This document shows positions 21,601-33,600 of a DNA stretch of 64,000 nucleotides, in pieces. Position 1 is the first letter of the stretch. Every line of letters begins with the position of its first letter. Position numbers and translations under genes: made by a program. The notes below the pieces were generated by a model. It searched no databases, was not told where the DNA came from, and saw nothing but the letters and a program-made list of their open reading frames with translations. Source of the DNA: Synanceia verrucosa (Eukaryota > Chordata > Actinopteri > Perciformes > Synanceiidae); NCBI GenBank assembly GCA_029721515.1, contig CM056556.1:17201598-17265597 (forward strand), given 5' to 3'.

Positions 21601-24600
21601 CCCACACCATAATCTCCCTCCACCAAACTTTACACTTGGCACAATGCAGTCCGAGTATCTTTCTCCTGGCAACCGCCAAACCCAGACACTGCATCCAATG
21701 CTTTGCATTGCACTCGGTGATGTATGGCTTGGATGCAGCTGCTCGGCCATGGAAACCCATTCCATGAAGCTCTCTGCGCACTGTTCTTGAGCTAATCTGA
21801 AGGCCACATAAAGTTTGGAGGTCTGTAGTGATTTACGTGGTCTACCACTTCGTGGCTGAGTTGCTGTCGTTCCCAAACACTTCCACGTTCTAATACAGCT
21901 GACAGTTGACTGTGGAATATTTAGGAGTGAGGAAATTTCACGACTGGGTTTGTTGCACAGGTGGCATCCTATCACAGTTCCACGCTGGAATTCACTGAGC
22001 TCCTGAGAGCGACCCATTCTTTCACAAATGTTTGTAAAAGCAGTCTGCATGCCTTGATTTTATACACCTGTGGCCATGGAAGTGATTGGAACACCTGATT
22101 CTGATTATTTGGATGGGTGAGCGAATACTTTTGACAATATAGTGTATGTTACTGTGACAACTTTGATGTAGCATCTTTCAAAACTATGCCTAAGCAAAAG
22201 CATAATCTAAAACAGCAAGCACAATAATGCCCACTGGATCTGGCCTCAGAGAAACATAAAATGCCTTATTTTGGTTGCTTCATGTAATTCCCTGGCTACC
22301 ATGAGGATTACTGTGGCCCTATTTACAGCAGACAGACCAACTTACTGCAGAGGCTAGTGCTACAAGAGCACAGCATGACCACTGTGCCTGTGAAAGTGGT
22401 TGTAAAGGAATCAGAATGACCTCCACATGGATCATGAGTTTCCATGTTGTGGTAAACCTTGTGATTTTAGTCAACCTTTGCAAGAAAGAAAGGGACAGAG
22501 GCATTTCCTGGAATCAATTCCAAAAGCATTAGATCGCTGACCCATAGTTGATCTCATGATAACCTCATGACTCCAAGTTAAGGTCAGCTTTTTTTGGAGA
22601 CTTTGCTTTGCAACCTGAGATCACTCTAACAGAGAGTTAGAGAGATTACAGAGAGAGTAATTCTAACTATTCATGCTCACAAGAAGGGTTTTCCAAAATC
22701 TCTGCAGGACTCCCACACATTTCTTTATATCATTCTCTTTTTATTTCTGGATTTAACATCCAGCAGGACCTCTGTTGCTCACACTTGACCTGTCTTAAAT
22801 ATAGCTTACTAATAATGTGATCAAACTATTTGAAAAAACTGTGAAAGAAAATGTAAAATCAAAAAGGAGACTTGAACTATGACTGAACTCAATGGGCAAT
22901 GAATTAAAGATCAAGAGAATACATGGGCTTCGTGACTACTGAAACCACGTGTGGTAGACACTGGGAAAAAAACGGAGTCATCTGAGAGTGACGGCTGGAG
23001 GAGAATATTAATGTGCACACTGACCACATAGTTCACAGTGTAGACTGTTAATGGCCAAAGGAGTTTTACATCGTTACCTCTCTCACTGTAATTTTATCAG
23101 GAAGCCAACATAATGAGGTGAAATAAAAGGAAAGCTCCACCACAGTTAGCATACTGCCATGATGGGAATCATATTTCCTAAATGTGTGCCTTATTGGTTT
23201 TGCAGCAGAAGTGCTTGTAAGAAACCTAAACTTCAAAATGTCACTCAGGAGCAAATCTATGTGTATGTATTTCTTCACCAAATACATCAGAATATGTGGC
23301 TTGTCAAAGTATTAGAATTAGCAATCTTAGTTATGTATAACGGATGATACGTCTGAACACACTGTAAAGGAGGACATAATGAAGGACAAAATTCAAAATG
23401 GAGACTACCTCTGGGCAACAGGACAGGAAGGGCTTAATATAGATGTTAGAGTCGTGCACTTTGAGATTGTGATCCCCGAGACCTCTGGTGACCCCGATGG
23501 TCGCCAACACACGAGCCTGCAAAATATCAGAGGCATGTTAAGCACAACCAAGTCAAACAAAGCACCAGCATTTTATTAGAGCACAGGTCTTATTTTTTAT
23601 GGCTGGTTTATATCGGTTATGATAATATCGTACTTGCCAAAGTGACTTCTGGGATGTAGAGACATGGTGTCATCGCTACAATAAATCCAGTTGGGCAACA
23701 AACACAAGCAGATCAGCCAACGATTTAGCCAAATTATTTGTAGGAGAGATTTGTAAGTGAGAGTAGCTACAATGGACGGAAAACTGTACAGTGTGACATA
23801 CAGTATACTGTAAGCTATAGTTTAACTGGTCATCATTTTACCTTTCATCTTTATTTTCTCAAGTTTAGCTCATCTTGAGATTTGTTCAAAAGGGATATAT
23901 CACGCTCATTTTCAGGTTCATACTGGTATTTTTGATTCTACTAGAAATATATTTACATGCTTTAATAATGCTGTCTGTCTGAATATACAATGCTTTATTA
24001 GATCTATCATTTTTTTCAAGATATGCCCCCCTTTAAAACCTGTTTGGTCGTCTGAGTGCTTGTGATTTTGCCCTTTCTTTTTTTAACAACTTTATCATTT
24101 TTTCATAATAGAAACATTACATCGAGAGAATGTCCCCCAGAATTTGCAATCCACCATCCCCCCTGATGGTACACCCCACAATAAACACATGACCATTCAC
24201 AGAACCAGAATATATACATATAGTATTCACATATACAGACATTCAAGACAGAGATAAACACAAAAAAGAAAAACCTCACATCAAAGGACCAAAAAAAAAC
24301 ATTTTGCTCCCAATACCAACAACCCGGACCCCCTTTCTTTGTCCTTTTTTTTTTGCTCACATAATTACATATAGGAATGCTGACCAAAACTTTATAGGAA
24401 TGACAACCAAAACTTTATAATAACGAAAGCCAAAACTACTAACGTAAAGGCCAAATATTTAAAGGGGAAGTGCTGATTTTTACAAATCGGACCTTATTTC
24501 TGGGATAAAATGCTGCTGATAAGATGCTTTACGCACCCATATCACTTTGGAGTGATTTGGAGTATTTCTGATAATATTTGGATTTGATATTATCCATTTA

Positions 24601-27600
24601 ACAGGAGTGAATGGGCATAGAAATGCAGCCAGTAAATGAAAAGCCTGGTCTTACCAGACCCTCATACTATCGTACAGAGGATCTGGCATGCCTCCATTGA
24701 GAACTGATTTCAGACGGAGGGCGTGAACTCTGTAGGAAGTTTGAAACAGTTGGATCTGATTTTACCCAATCGCTGACATTCGGTAATGTGCCGCTAGCAT
24801 TCAGACTACTCCTATACCACTAACGGAGCTAACTGAAAAATAAGACTTTTCCCGAACCCTGTGGGGAGTAAAGCTGCAACATCTGTGCCAGCAATAAAAC
24901 TGGTTAAATATTCCTCTTGCTTCTTTAATGTTTGTTTGTATGTATGACAGGAACTACACTTAGTTACCACATGTGCATACTGTATATTTTTTTTGTCTGT
25001 TTGTTATATTTGAAAAATAAAAGAGACCTTGATAAAAAAAAACAAAAAAACGTTCCTCTTGCACTGACTTCAATTGCTGAATATTTGGGAGCCTAGCCAA
25101 AACTCCTTCTCTGCTGCCATTGCCAAACTACCACCAGGCAGACAAATGCTGCGCATTCGACATCATCGTTAACACCCGCATCCCCCTGTCCCCCCACCAT
25201 TCGCTGTCTGGCCCGGTTGGAATTCATCCTGAGAAATCGAGTCCAAGGGGAGCAAACCCAGACATAGTCTGCAGGGAAATGATAATTGAGCAGAAGATTA
25301 CGGAGGGCTACGGCCAGGCTAGTAAATGACACAAACATGACCATTTCTCAAGTAACAGATGTTTAATAAGATGGGCTACACTATTACTATTCTCATATGA
25401 GTCCACAGTTGTCCGTAACTTTCAATTTTCAATTCAATCTGTAAACAGACTTCTTCCTGTGTATCATAGTTTACTAAGGACCCCTAGTGCCCAACTATGT
25501 GGCCTTCACAGTGCCTGAACTTAAATACTTATTTATGATGTTGTCACAAACACATACATGCTTTGTTTTGTCTTATTAAATGTCATTTGAGAAATGGTCA
25601 AGTTTGTGTCATTTACTGGTTGCATTTCTGTGCCCTGTTCACTCCTGTTAAATGGATATCGTCAAATCTAAATATTGTCAGAAATACTCCAAATGACTAG
25701 AGTGATATGGGTGAGTAAATGGCAGTATTTTATCCCAGAAATAAGGTTCAATTTGTAAAAAACAACACTTTCCCTTTAATAAACTGTAATTTTATTACAG
25801 TTGTCTGTGAAGTACAGCAAAAGTAGCTGTGCAGGTATTTCTGAGCACAACATTTGACCACTAACTGCTCTAATGAACTAGCGAACACCAGCTAGTGCCA
25901 GAGGGGTAAATACACAGTATGTGTATATCTGTGTAACTGAAGCAAAATATTTTTGACCAAGAGTGTATATATACTCCTGGGATGAAGTGATTAAAATACA
26001 ATATGACTTCAGTGAACCTTCTGTGAGCTTACTGGATCCATCCCTGATAACAGTGAAGAAATACCAGCATGACACATCCAAAGTGATGTTATACTGATAG
26101 ATAGAGGCTGCATCCTTATTTGGATGGATGAGCAGCATTTAGGCATTCAAACTCATCATCAGCATCTTCCAGTGTTGTAACTGAGTGCCAAACAATCTGG
26201 ACCCAGACGCCATCAAACTAATTTGTAAGCTATGCGCAAGTCCTTGTGTTTCCTTTCTGTCTGCACAGGTTACTGCGACCACCTCTTAAAATGGCTACTG
26301 GCATAGGACTGGGGAACTGAGCTAATTGAATCTACTGTATAACTAATGAAACGGGGCAGCACATAAGGCCATGGAGAGGAGTACAAGGGTGAGCCAGGCC
26401 TGGTAGAACTGGCCGCGGATCATTATGAGTGAGGGAGTAGGAAGAGTGTTTCAAAGTAGCGGCAAAGCTCCTACGGTGGAGAAGGGAAAACATCCTGGGA
26501 TTAATTGTTGAGCATTGGGGCCCAGCAGGCTGTGCGCCGGGCTTTGAAGTGCTCTGGCGTTCCTCTCCCTCGCACAAAACCCCCTCACTCTATCTAGCCA
26601 TCCATCTCCATGCCTTACTTCAAAGGGAGAGGACGCAACGTGGGCACAGCCAACTGTGCAGCGGTGAACCCGAATGTGGTTACAGGCAGAGAGCGCTGTA
26701 GGGTGACATCTGCCCCTGTCATCAGTCAAATATGAATCCACTGTCTGTATTAAACATAAAACTAGGGAAAGCCACAGCGAGGACATATTTAGATCTATCA
26801 TGTTTCCTCTCTGACCTTTTCAATGCGACAAGGACAAGATGCTGCACACCACCACATGTAAGCTGCAGCATCACTGAGGGAAATGTCGTGAACAGTGTGC
26901 AGAGCTTGACCTTTTCCTTTGTGTTATATGTCAAAACACTGGAAAGATTCCCCTGCAAGTCAGAGTTTTAGCAATGTTATATTATAATTAACATAACGTC
27001 ACCTTATGGACACTTTCCACCTTTCTCTCATCACATCTATCGTGCAGCTCCGGTGGGAGTTTCACCTTTGACTCACTGTGTTCTTGCTTCATTTTACCAG
27101 CTGAGGGACATAAAAGCACAAGGTCCACAAGAGCAGAGATGTTGTCTGTGCCATAGGTTGGTGTAAGATGAAAATCTTTGTGGAAAAAGAGGCCAGGAAT
27201 GCCTTTCTGGCTGTTTCCTCCACACTGTAACAGGTATGTGTGTGTGGGCGGGATGCTGACTAATGGTGCCCTGGTAAGCTTTGATTACAGACGGGGTGCA
27301 CAAGGCTGTGCGAATAACTTTCAGCAAGTAGCCGACAAGCACTTCTTACCTTCTTCCCTTCGCCGTAGATCAGGGGAAACTTTAGGTCATCGTCCTTGAT
27401 GGTTTTATACGCCCTACACAGAGGAGAAACGACACTTTAATGGGTTTTTGGTTTATGGCAGGCAGTGTACACATGCCCTAGAGATACATTGCCCCTGCTC
27501 CCCCTTGCAGGCCCTTGCTGCTGAGGTGACTGACAGAGAGAGAAAGAGTATAACAGAGTAAAGGGAGATGTAAAGGAAAAAAAAAAAAACACCCAAACAT

Positions 27601-30600
27601 CACACAGAACAACTCAGAGCCTTAGCATATTTCTTCTGGATTTTTCCCTCAAACCAATCTTGTTAAAATCTCCCTCATGACAAAGAGAGTCTGTAGATGT
27701 ATGAGACACTGATGGTTTTCTAAGTCTGTCTGCAGCAGTGTGTATGGTGCACGTTTGTATCTAAAGGTCTTGATGTAAAGCAGCTAAATGATGCAAGAGT
27801 ATCCACGTTTACATTCCCCTGCTCTCAGAGCAGTGTTTAAACTTTCCCAAGTAATGAATAATTTATCATCTACAGACTAGGACCAGACAGAGCTGCAGTA
27901 CAAGAAAAGGCTGCTGTATGTATTCATGCCAGGTCTTAAGAAATACATTCACCTCTATACTGAAGGTCAGTGACTTGTGAAGAGACCCTGAACTCTTGCT
28001 CATACTGTCGCTATAATATACAGTTCAGTTCAGATGAGCAGCTGTGTTGTAATACAGTACCAGAAACATTACAAATCTGATGCAATTTCCAGAAGAGCTG
28101 CCAAGACAAAGTTTTCCATTCACAAGTCACACTAGAGAAATTTGGCATCCTTACGTAGATCAAATAACATTTAGAAATAACAGGTTATTCTTCACTTTAG
28201 CCTTTAGACTGGAGGAAATGAAGGAAGAAATGTTCATAAAAATGGTCTAAAGTGAATTTAGAAGGATTTTGATTTTGCTGTTTAGAACATATCTTAAGTG
28301 TTATTTGCAAATATAATGTGACCCAGGCCCGTCCTACACACCTTATCCTTATGTATTTCAGCTGCCGTGAAGCACATTAGCAGGGACTAGGATGGTTTCT
28401 ACATTACTGCTGGTTCCACTCAGCGAGACCATATGTTTCCACCTTAGGCGAGCGCCATACTGCTGCACTCAGCACTTTTTTAACAGTGTGCAGAGCGAGG
28501 ACTATCGTGGCGAACGCAGCCCAGAAACACAGAAGTACTGCGTGCAGCCTGATACTTTTCAGAGTGGTGAGCTGTGTAATGCCCATAGAAGACTTTCCTC
28601 ACTAATGTTTGCAATATTCATGGTGCAGAAATACCTCTAAAATAGCAGTTTGATGATGTAAAACTGAAACAGAGCATTAAAAAAGGCTTTAATTTGACTA
28701 GGGCAGGTCTCGCCCTCTCTATTTAAAAATGGAAAAAAAAACAATTCTCCTTCCATATCCTAACTGATTTCATTTGGTTATTTCACCTTCAAGACGTGAC
28801 ACCCTCCTATAAAACAGTACCAGACACTCTCCTTATGTAATTATTTCAAAATCTTGAATGAAATCCCCATAGTCTGCTGCAGTGTCCCTCTTGAGAGCAA
28901 ATCCATCCTGTTGGACTTGAGATAACAAGTGTGTGACAGGAAGGGAGAGATACACATTAATCTTGTTATGATACCTACTTCCCGCTCGGGGACATGGTGT
29001 CCCAAAAAACAGCGAGGAGAGTCGCTCAAGGGCCGTATTGTTTGACCACAACACTGAGCGCTTTCACTTTGGAGAGCTGTTTGGTCGCCTGTTACATTGC
29101 AGAGCGTGACCGATTGAGAGAGCGAGTGGGGGAAGCGAGAGGAAGAGAGGGATGCAGGGAAGGAGGAGGTTGTATTGTATCCTGTCTGCAGGTGATGAAG
29201 GACGACAAGAGGGGGAATGATGTCATCTCCGTTCATGTCATGTCATGTCATTAGCAGTATGTTCAGCATCGTGATCTGCATGCACACCATCATATACATC
29301 TCAGAAACACACACAGACACACAAGCCATTGACAGACTCTGCAGTGACATTGAGGTGGGTCTATATCAGCATCGGATGAGTCAGAAAAATTGGTGCCATT
29401 GACAGCAGGGTTCAATTAAACTTTTTGGCCAACCTTGACGGGCTTTTTGTAGATTGAGTGGTGCTTTCAGGAGCGAGGCAAGACCAAAGATAATGGCAGT
29501 GAGTGACCCAAAGACACTCCAAATAGCATCAGTCATATCACTACAAAGGCATGATTGGAAAAGAAGGGAAGAAGAGAGGGAGGAGTGGGATGAAAAGTGA
29601 AAATAGATGACAGTAATGAAGGTGTGTGTTTGTCTCCGTCCTCTCATAATCACTGTCTATAGGATCAGGGGGAGAACAGACACCCTAGTGGGCGTGTGCG
29701 CTAAAAAGAGACAGCTTGAGCACCATTCATTGTCATTTATAACTGGCCTACACACCACCTTGTTATCATTTTTTTGTCTTCTCCTCAACTTTTTTGCCTA
29801 TCCTTTTCCTCCCCTCCTTTATCTCTATCTATGCAGCTTAAATTTCTGTCTGTCTCTGAAGCAATTTCCCTCTCATTTGCTCATTTTTTCTTTCCTCTGT
29901 CCTCTCGAGCCACCCACCCTCTTTTGCCTGGCTGGCTGTGTGGTTGTGGGGTTTAGATCATGTCGAACACGGCCGACTGCTCAATATCCTTCACTTCAGG
30001 ACATGGTCGCGAACAGAACCCACCCGCCATCCTGGACAATGACTACCATTACAGTTCACAACGTGAAATATCCTAACTGGCCGAGGGAGGGTGAGGTACA
30101 GCGAGCCAGGGAGGAAGGCAGAGAGGTGAGCTGCAGGCCTGCATGCCTTCATTAGAGCGTGGCCTTGATCATGAATGCCTTTGAGGGAATTGGATGCCGG
30201 TGTACACCCACACACACGCAGCATGTGGGCACGCTGGCTGCACACACTGACAAGAAAGTGTACATGTACAGACAGCAAGCTGCAGAGACAAAAAAAAGCT
30301 CCTCTGTCCATATAGAGTGTCTGAACTGCACCTATACAAGATGACACAGTTATGTCATACCCACGTCAGAGCAATCAGCCACGGCTGACAGGATGTTAAC
30401 TTGAGACCCAGACTTAGTCTGGGTGAAACGGGCAGAACTGGGTTATGGCTAGAACCTAATTAAAAATACATCACAGACCGTCTGCACTGCTGCGACAGTA
30501 AGCAGACAGACGATAGGCTCAGAGTTTTGGGCCAAGTAAGTAACACAGCAGCTGTATCTATATCTATATCTGCTGAACTGAGCAGCATTGCAAAACAACA

Positions 30601-33600
30601 GCACTGTTCATCTCTCCTCAGTCACCTGCACCTACTACTCATATGTATACCTGCATATCATAATTATACACTTCATTACTTCATAACCACATTAAAACCA
30701 ACAGGTATGTACATAAAAAGCAGGTACTGTGCTTAAAGCTAGGATAGGCAATGTATTATATTTTTTTGGTTACAGTTGTCATCACGTCCCAACAGCAATC
30801 AATTATGTTTAAGTTCATAATAATTAGTTAAGGGGAGTGGCTTTGAAGGGGGGATGAACTGTCAGTGTTGCCGCCTTGCCAACTTTCTCGTAATATTTAG
30901 CGACTTTGGCAGTTAGCGCTGCTAGCTACTCTTAGCAACTGTTAAGAGTTGGCAACACTAGAAGAGAGGTTTTTGGTTGGATACTTTCAAAATACAGCCT
31001 TACTCTTTCTGGTAACTACCAGTGTTGTGTTAGTTAGTGAAAAATAGTAACTAGTTACAATTACTAGTTACTTCAATCAAAAAGTAACTCAATTACTTTT
31101 GTTGCGTTCGAGTTGTCCTCCTAAGTCGTAATTTACGAGTTTCGAGTCGTAAATATCAACTGAACGCCCCTCGAAGTCGGATTTACAACTCGTAAACTCG
31201 TAATTTCTTCACCTACCCCGACTAGACCACAACTTCATAATCCAAGATGGCAGCGCCGTGGATTTGCGCTGTGTAGTGTTATACGTTACAGCCTACAGTA
31301 GAGTCAAACGTTTTTTTCCCACACATAATTATGCAGGAGAACAAACGCATACCCTTTGCGTCTTCTTTGTGCCCATCTATTGTGTTTGAGGACCTCATAT
31401 TGCTGCTTTAGCTTTCTGTATTCCGACAGAGCAACCACAACAAACTTTTCATTGGAGGCATCCATCTTGGTTTTCCGACTTTACTCGAACGCCGTCAACA
31501 TCATTGCCAGTTCCGAATCCTGACTTCCGATACAACACAAATGCAGCATTTGTTGAAAAAACAATGCATTACCGTTAATAGTAACATTTTGGTTACTCTT
31601 TCTTAACTCTTTGAGTGTCAGCCATTTTTTAATATCGAAAGTGTCTTGTGCCAGCATTTTTGCCCATTTTTCAATCATATTTCTAGACCCACAGAATATT
31701 TTGTACCATGTCTCTAAAACACAGAGTAGCTCAAATGAAAGAGTTGCGCTATTTCATCATGAAAAAAATGTTTGTTTTTACCTTTTTCTGTTTTTACCGT
31801 TTGTGTAACTATGTTTATTTATTTAAAAAGTAATGTGTTAGAGTATTACTTCCTGTCAAAAGTAATGTGTTACTATCATCATAGCCAACATATTACATTT
31901 ACTTATATTTTAAAAGTAAACTTTTAATACTTCTTTGAGTTCTTCTGGTTACTAACACATTATTGCCCAACACTGGTAAGTACAGTTTATATAATGTATT
32001 TGCTTTAAACTCATATGAAAGTGCTAATTGCTAAACATCTTTCTCTGCTGTGATTACTGTCACTTGGCATTTAACCTTAAGTGATATTAGTAGCAATGTT
32101 TGTAACTTCAGGTTTTAAAGTCCTTGGACACTTGGAAAATTGGAGTGGCACATGTAATCTTTCCCTTTTTCATTTTTTTCCCTCTTCGATTTCATGGTTT
32201 CCTCCTCTCCTTTTTTTTCTTTTCTATATTTTCTCTCCCTTTCACGTTTCCATTTGTATCTTCATTCTGATGCTGTCTTTCTTTTTTTGCTTCTAAAAAC
32301 ATTTCCTCGATCTCTTTGACCTTTCTTTTTTTTTTTTTACCTCTCTCTCCACAGTAAAATAAAGAGCTGTCCTTGCTAGGCCCACATACTCCTTACCTTC
32401 CTCTCACCCACGGGAGCAGAAATGTCAAAGCTACTGCATGACCTCCTTCTCACAATGATGCTTTAAATGTTTTTAAGCCTGCTGCACACCAAATAGGATG
32501 GAGAATGAGGGTACATCGTAAGAAATCACTCAAACGTAGATTATTTTACAAAGTAATGTTTCGGCAAGGCAGAATTATGTGAGTCTATATTTTGAAAAAA
32601 AAATTCTCAGGCAGTTCATAAATTGATCTGACAACATTATTTAGTGTTATGTGTTTAGCGTTAAATAATTTAGCAGGAAGGCAGAGAAGAAACTTACTGA
32701 CGCACGTATTGAAGGCATCCTGCATCCCTTCTGCATTAAATTTAACATCCAGAGATCAATAAATCAGGCAAAATTCAACATAGCCAACCCACCATCCTGA
32801 CATAGTGAAGTCACGGTACAGCATCCTCTTCCCCACCTCCTTTCTCTGGACTCTCCTTGGGAATTCCAGATGTGTAAACTCGTTCCCTAATAAGTGGGGC
32901 TGCATGTAGGCCTTTGATATGAAAAGAGGAAAAAAAAAAAACAGAAAAAGAAGATTGGCATACACAGGGGATAGGAAAAAAAAACAGTTCCATAGCACAT
33001 TAAGCAGGCAAAGAGAGCAGGCAGTGTGTGAAAGAGAGACCGAGCTAAGCATAGCCGGTATCTCTACGGGAGGGGAGGTCAGCTCTGCTCTGTAATATCT
33101 GACAGCTGTGCTTACTAGAAAGGACTCGAGAAAGGTTCTCACCAGGAACTGCAGTCGCTGTCTCTCTGACTCCGGTGTGAACTCTGCTGACATGGGGATG
33201 ACTTCCCCGGCCCGAATAATGATAGCTCTGAGGGATAGAAGCAGACATAACAAAACTGTGACAGTGTTGCTTCTGCTGGCTGCAGGGCACAAGAAGGTGA
33301 GAGCGACAAGGTACCAAGGTACCAATTACTATGAAAATAATTGTGACAAGTTCACTCATTCTGTGCACGTGTCTCACCTGCTGTCTCCAGCATTCCCAAC
33401 GTAGAGCTTCCCGAGCAAATAGATGACCACCAGCGCAGTGCAACCCCCTGAGACATTGTAGACGGCCTTCTCCTTCTCTATCTGCATATCCTAAATACAA
33501 AAACACACAAAACATAAACAGTCAGGGCACATAATCCAAACCAATCATCATGCACATAATCATGTTTTTAATTATCACATCCAACTTTTTTCCTATCACG

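Larger units (their letters stand above)
24459..25779. mobile_element. foldback-type MITE with very long inverted repeats
   Basis: Both ends start TTAAAGGG(G/A)AAGTG and stay inverted-complementary for about 175 bp (24459-24639 versus 25609-25779). The left arm resumes after an insertion at 25321-25370, where TAAATGACACAAAC and CATTTCTCAA pair with 25570-25613. Without the insert the element would be a near-continuous hairpin. Confidence 0.85.
31020..31975. mobile_element. hAT-type MITE (CAGTGTTG...CAACACTG) with nested inserts
   Basis: Ends CAGTGTTGTGTTAGTTAG and GCCCAACACTG, flanked by an 8-bp duplication differing at one base (GTAACTAC 31012-31019, GTAAGTAC 31976-31983). The interior GTAACTAGTTAC / AAAGTAATGTGTTA blocks match a second copy at 60483-60995. 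A Harbinger MITE and an R3 MITE are inserted in it. The surrounding DNA (from TTAAAGCTAGGATAGGCAAT at 30735) is itself repeat-like. Confidence 0.8.

Noticed and set aside
29607..30155. 182-codon plus-strand ORF
   Set aside because: Crosses a pyrimidine-rich tract, has no recognisable domain, no exon-like borders and biased composition.
32756..33325. 189-codon minus-strand ORF as one gene
   Set aside because: It is ppm1h exons 5 and 6 in the same frame joined through an open intron; exon borders and split codons show that the intron is removed.
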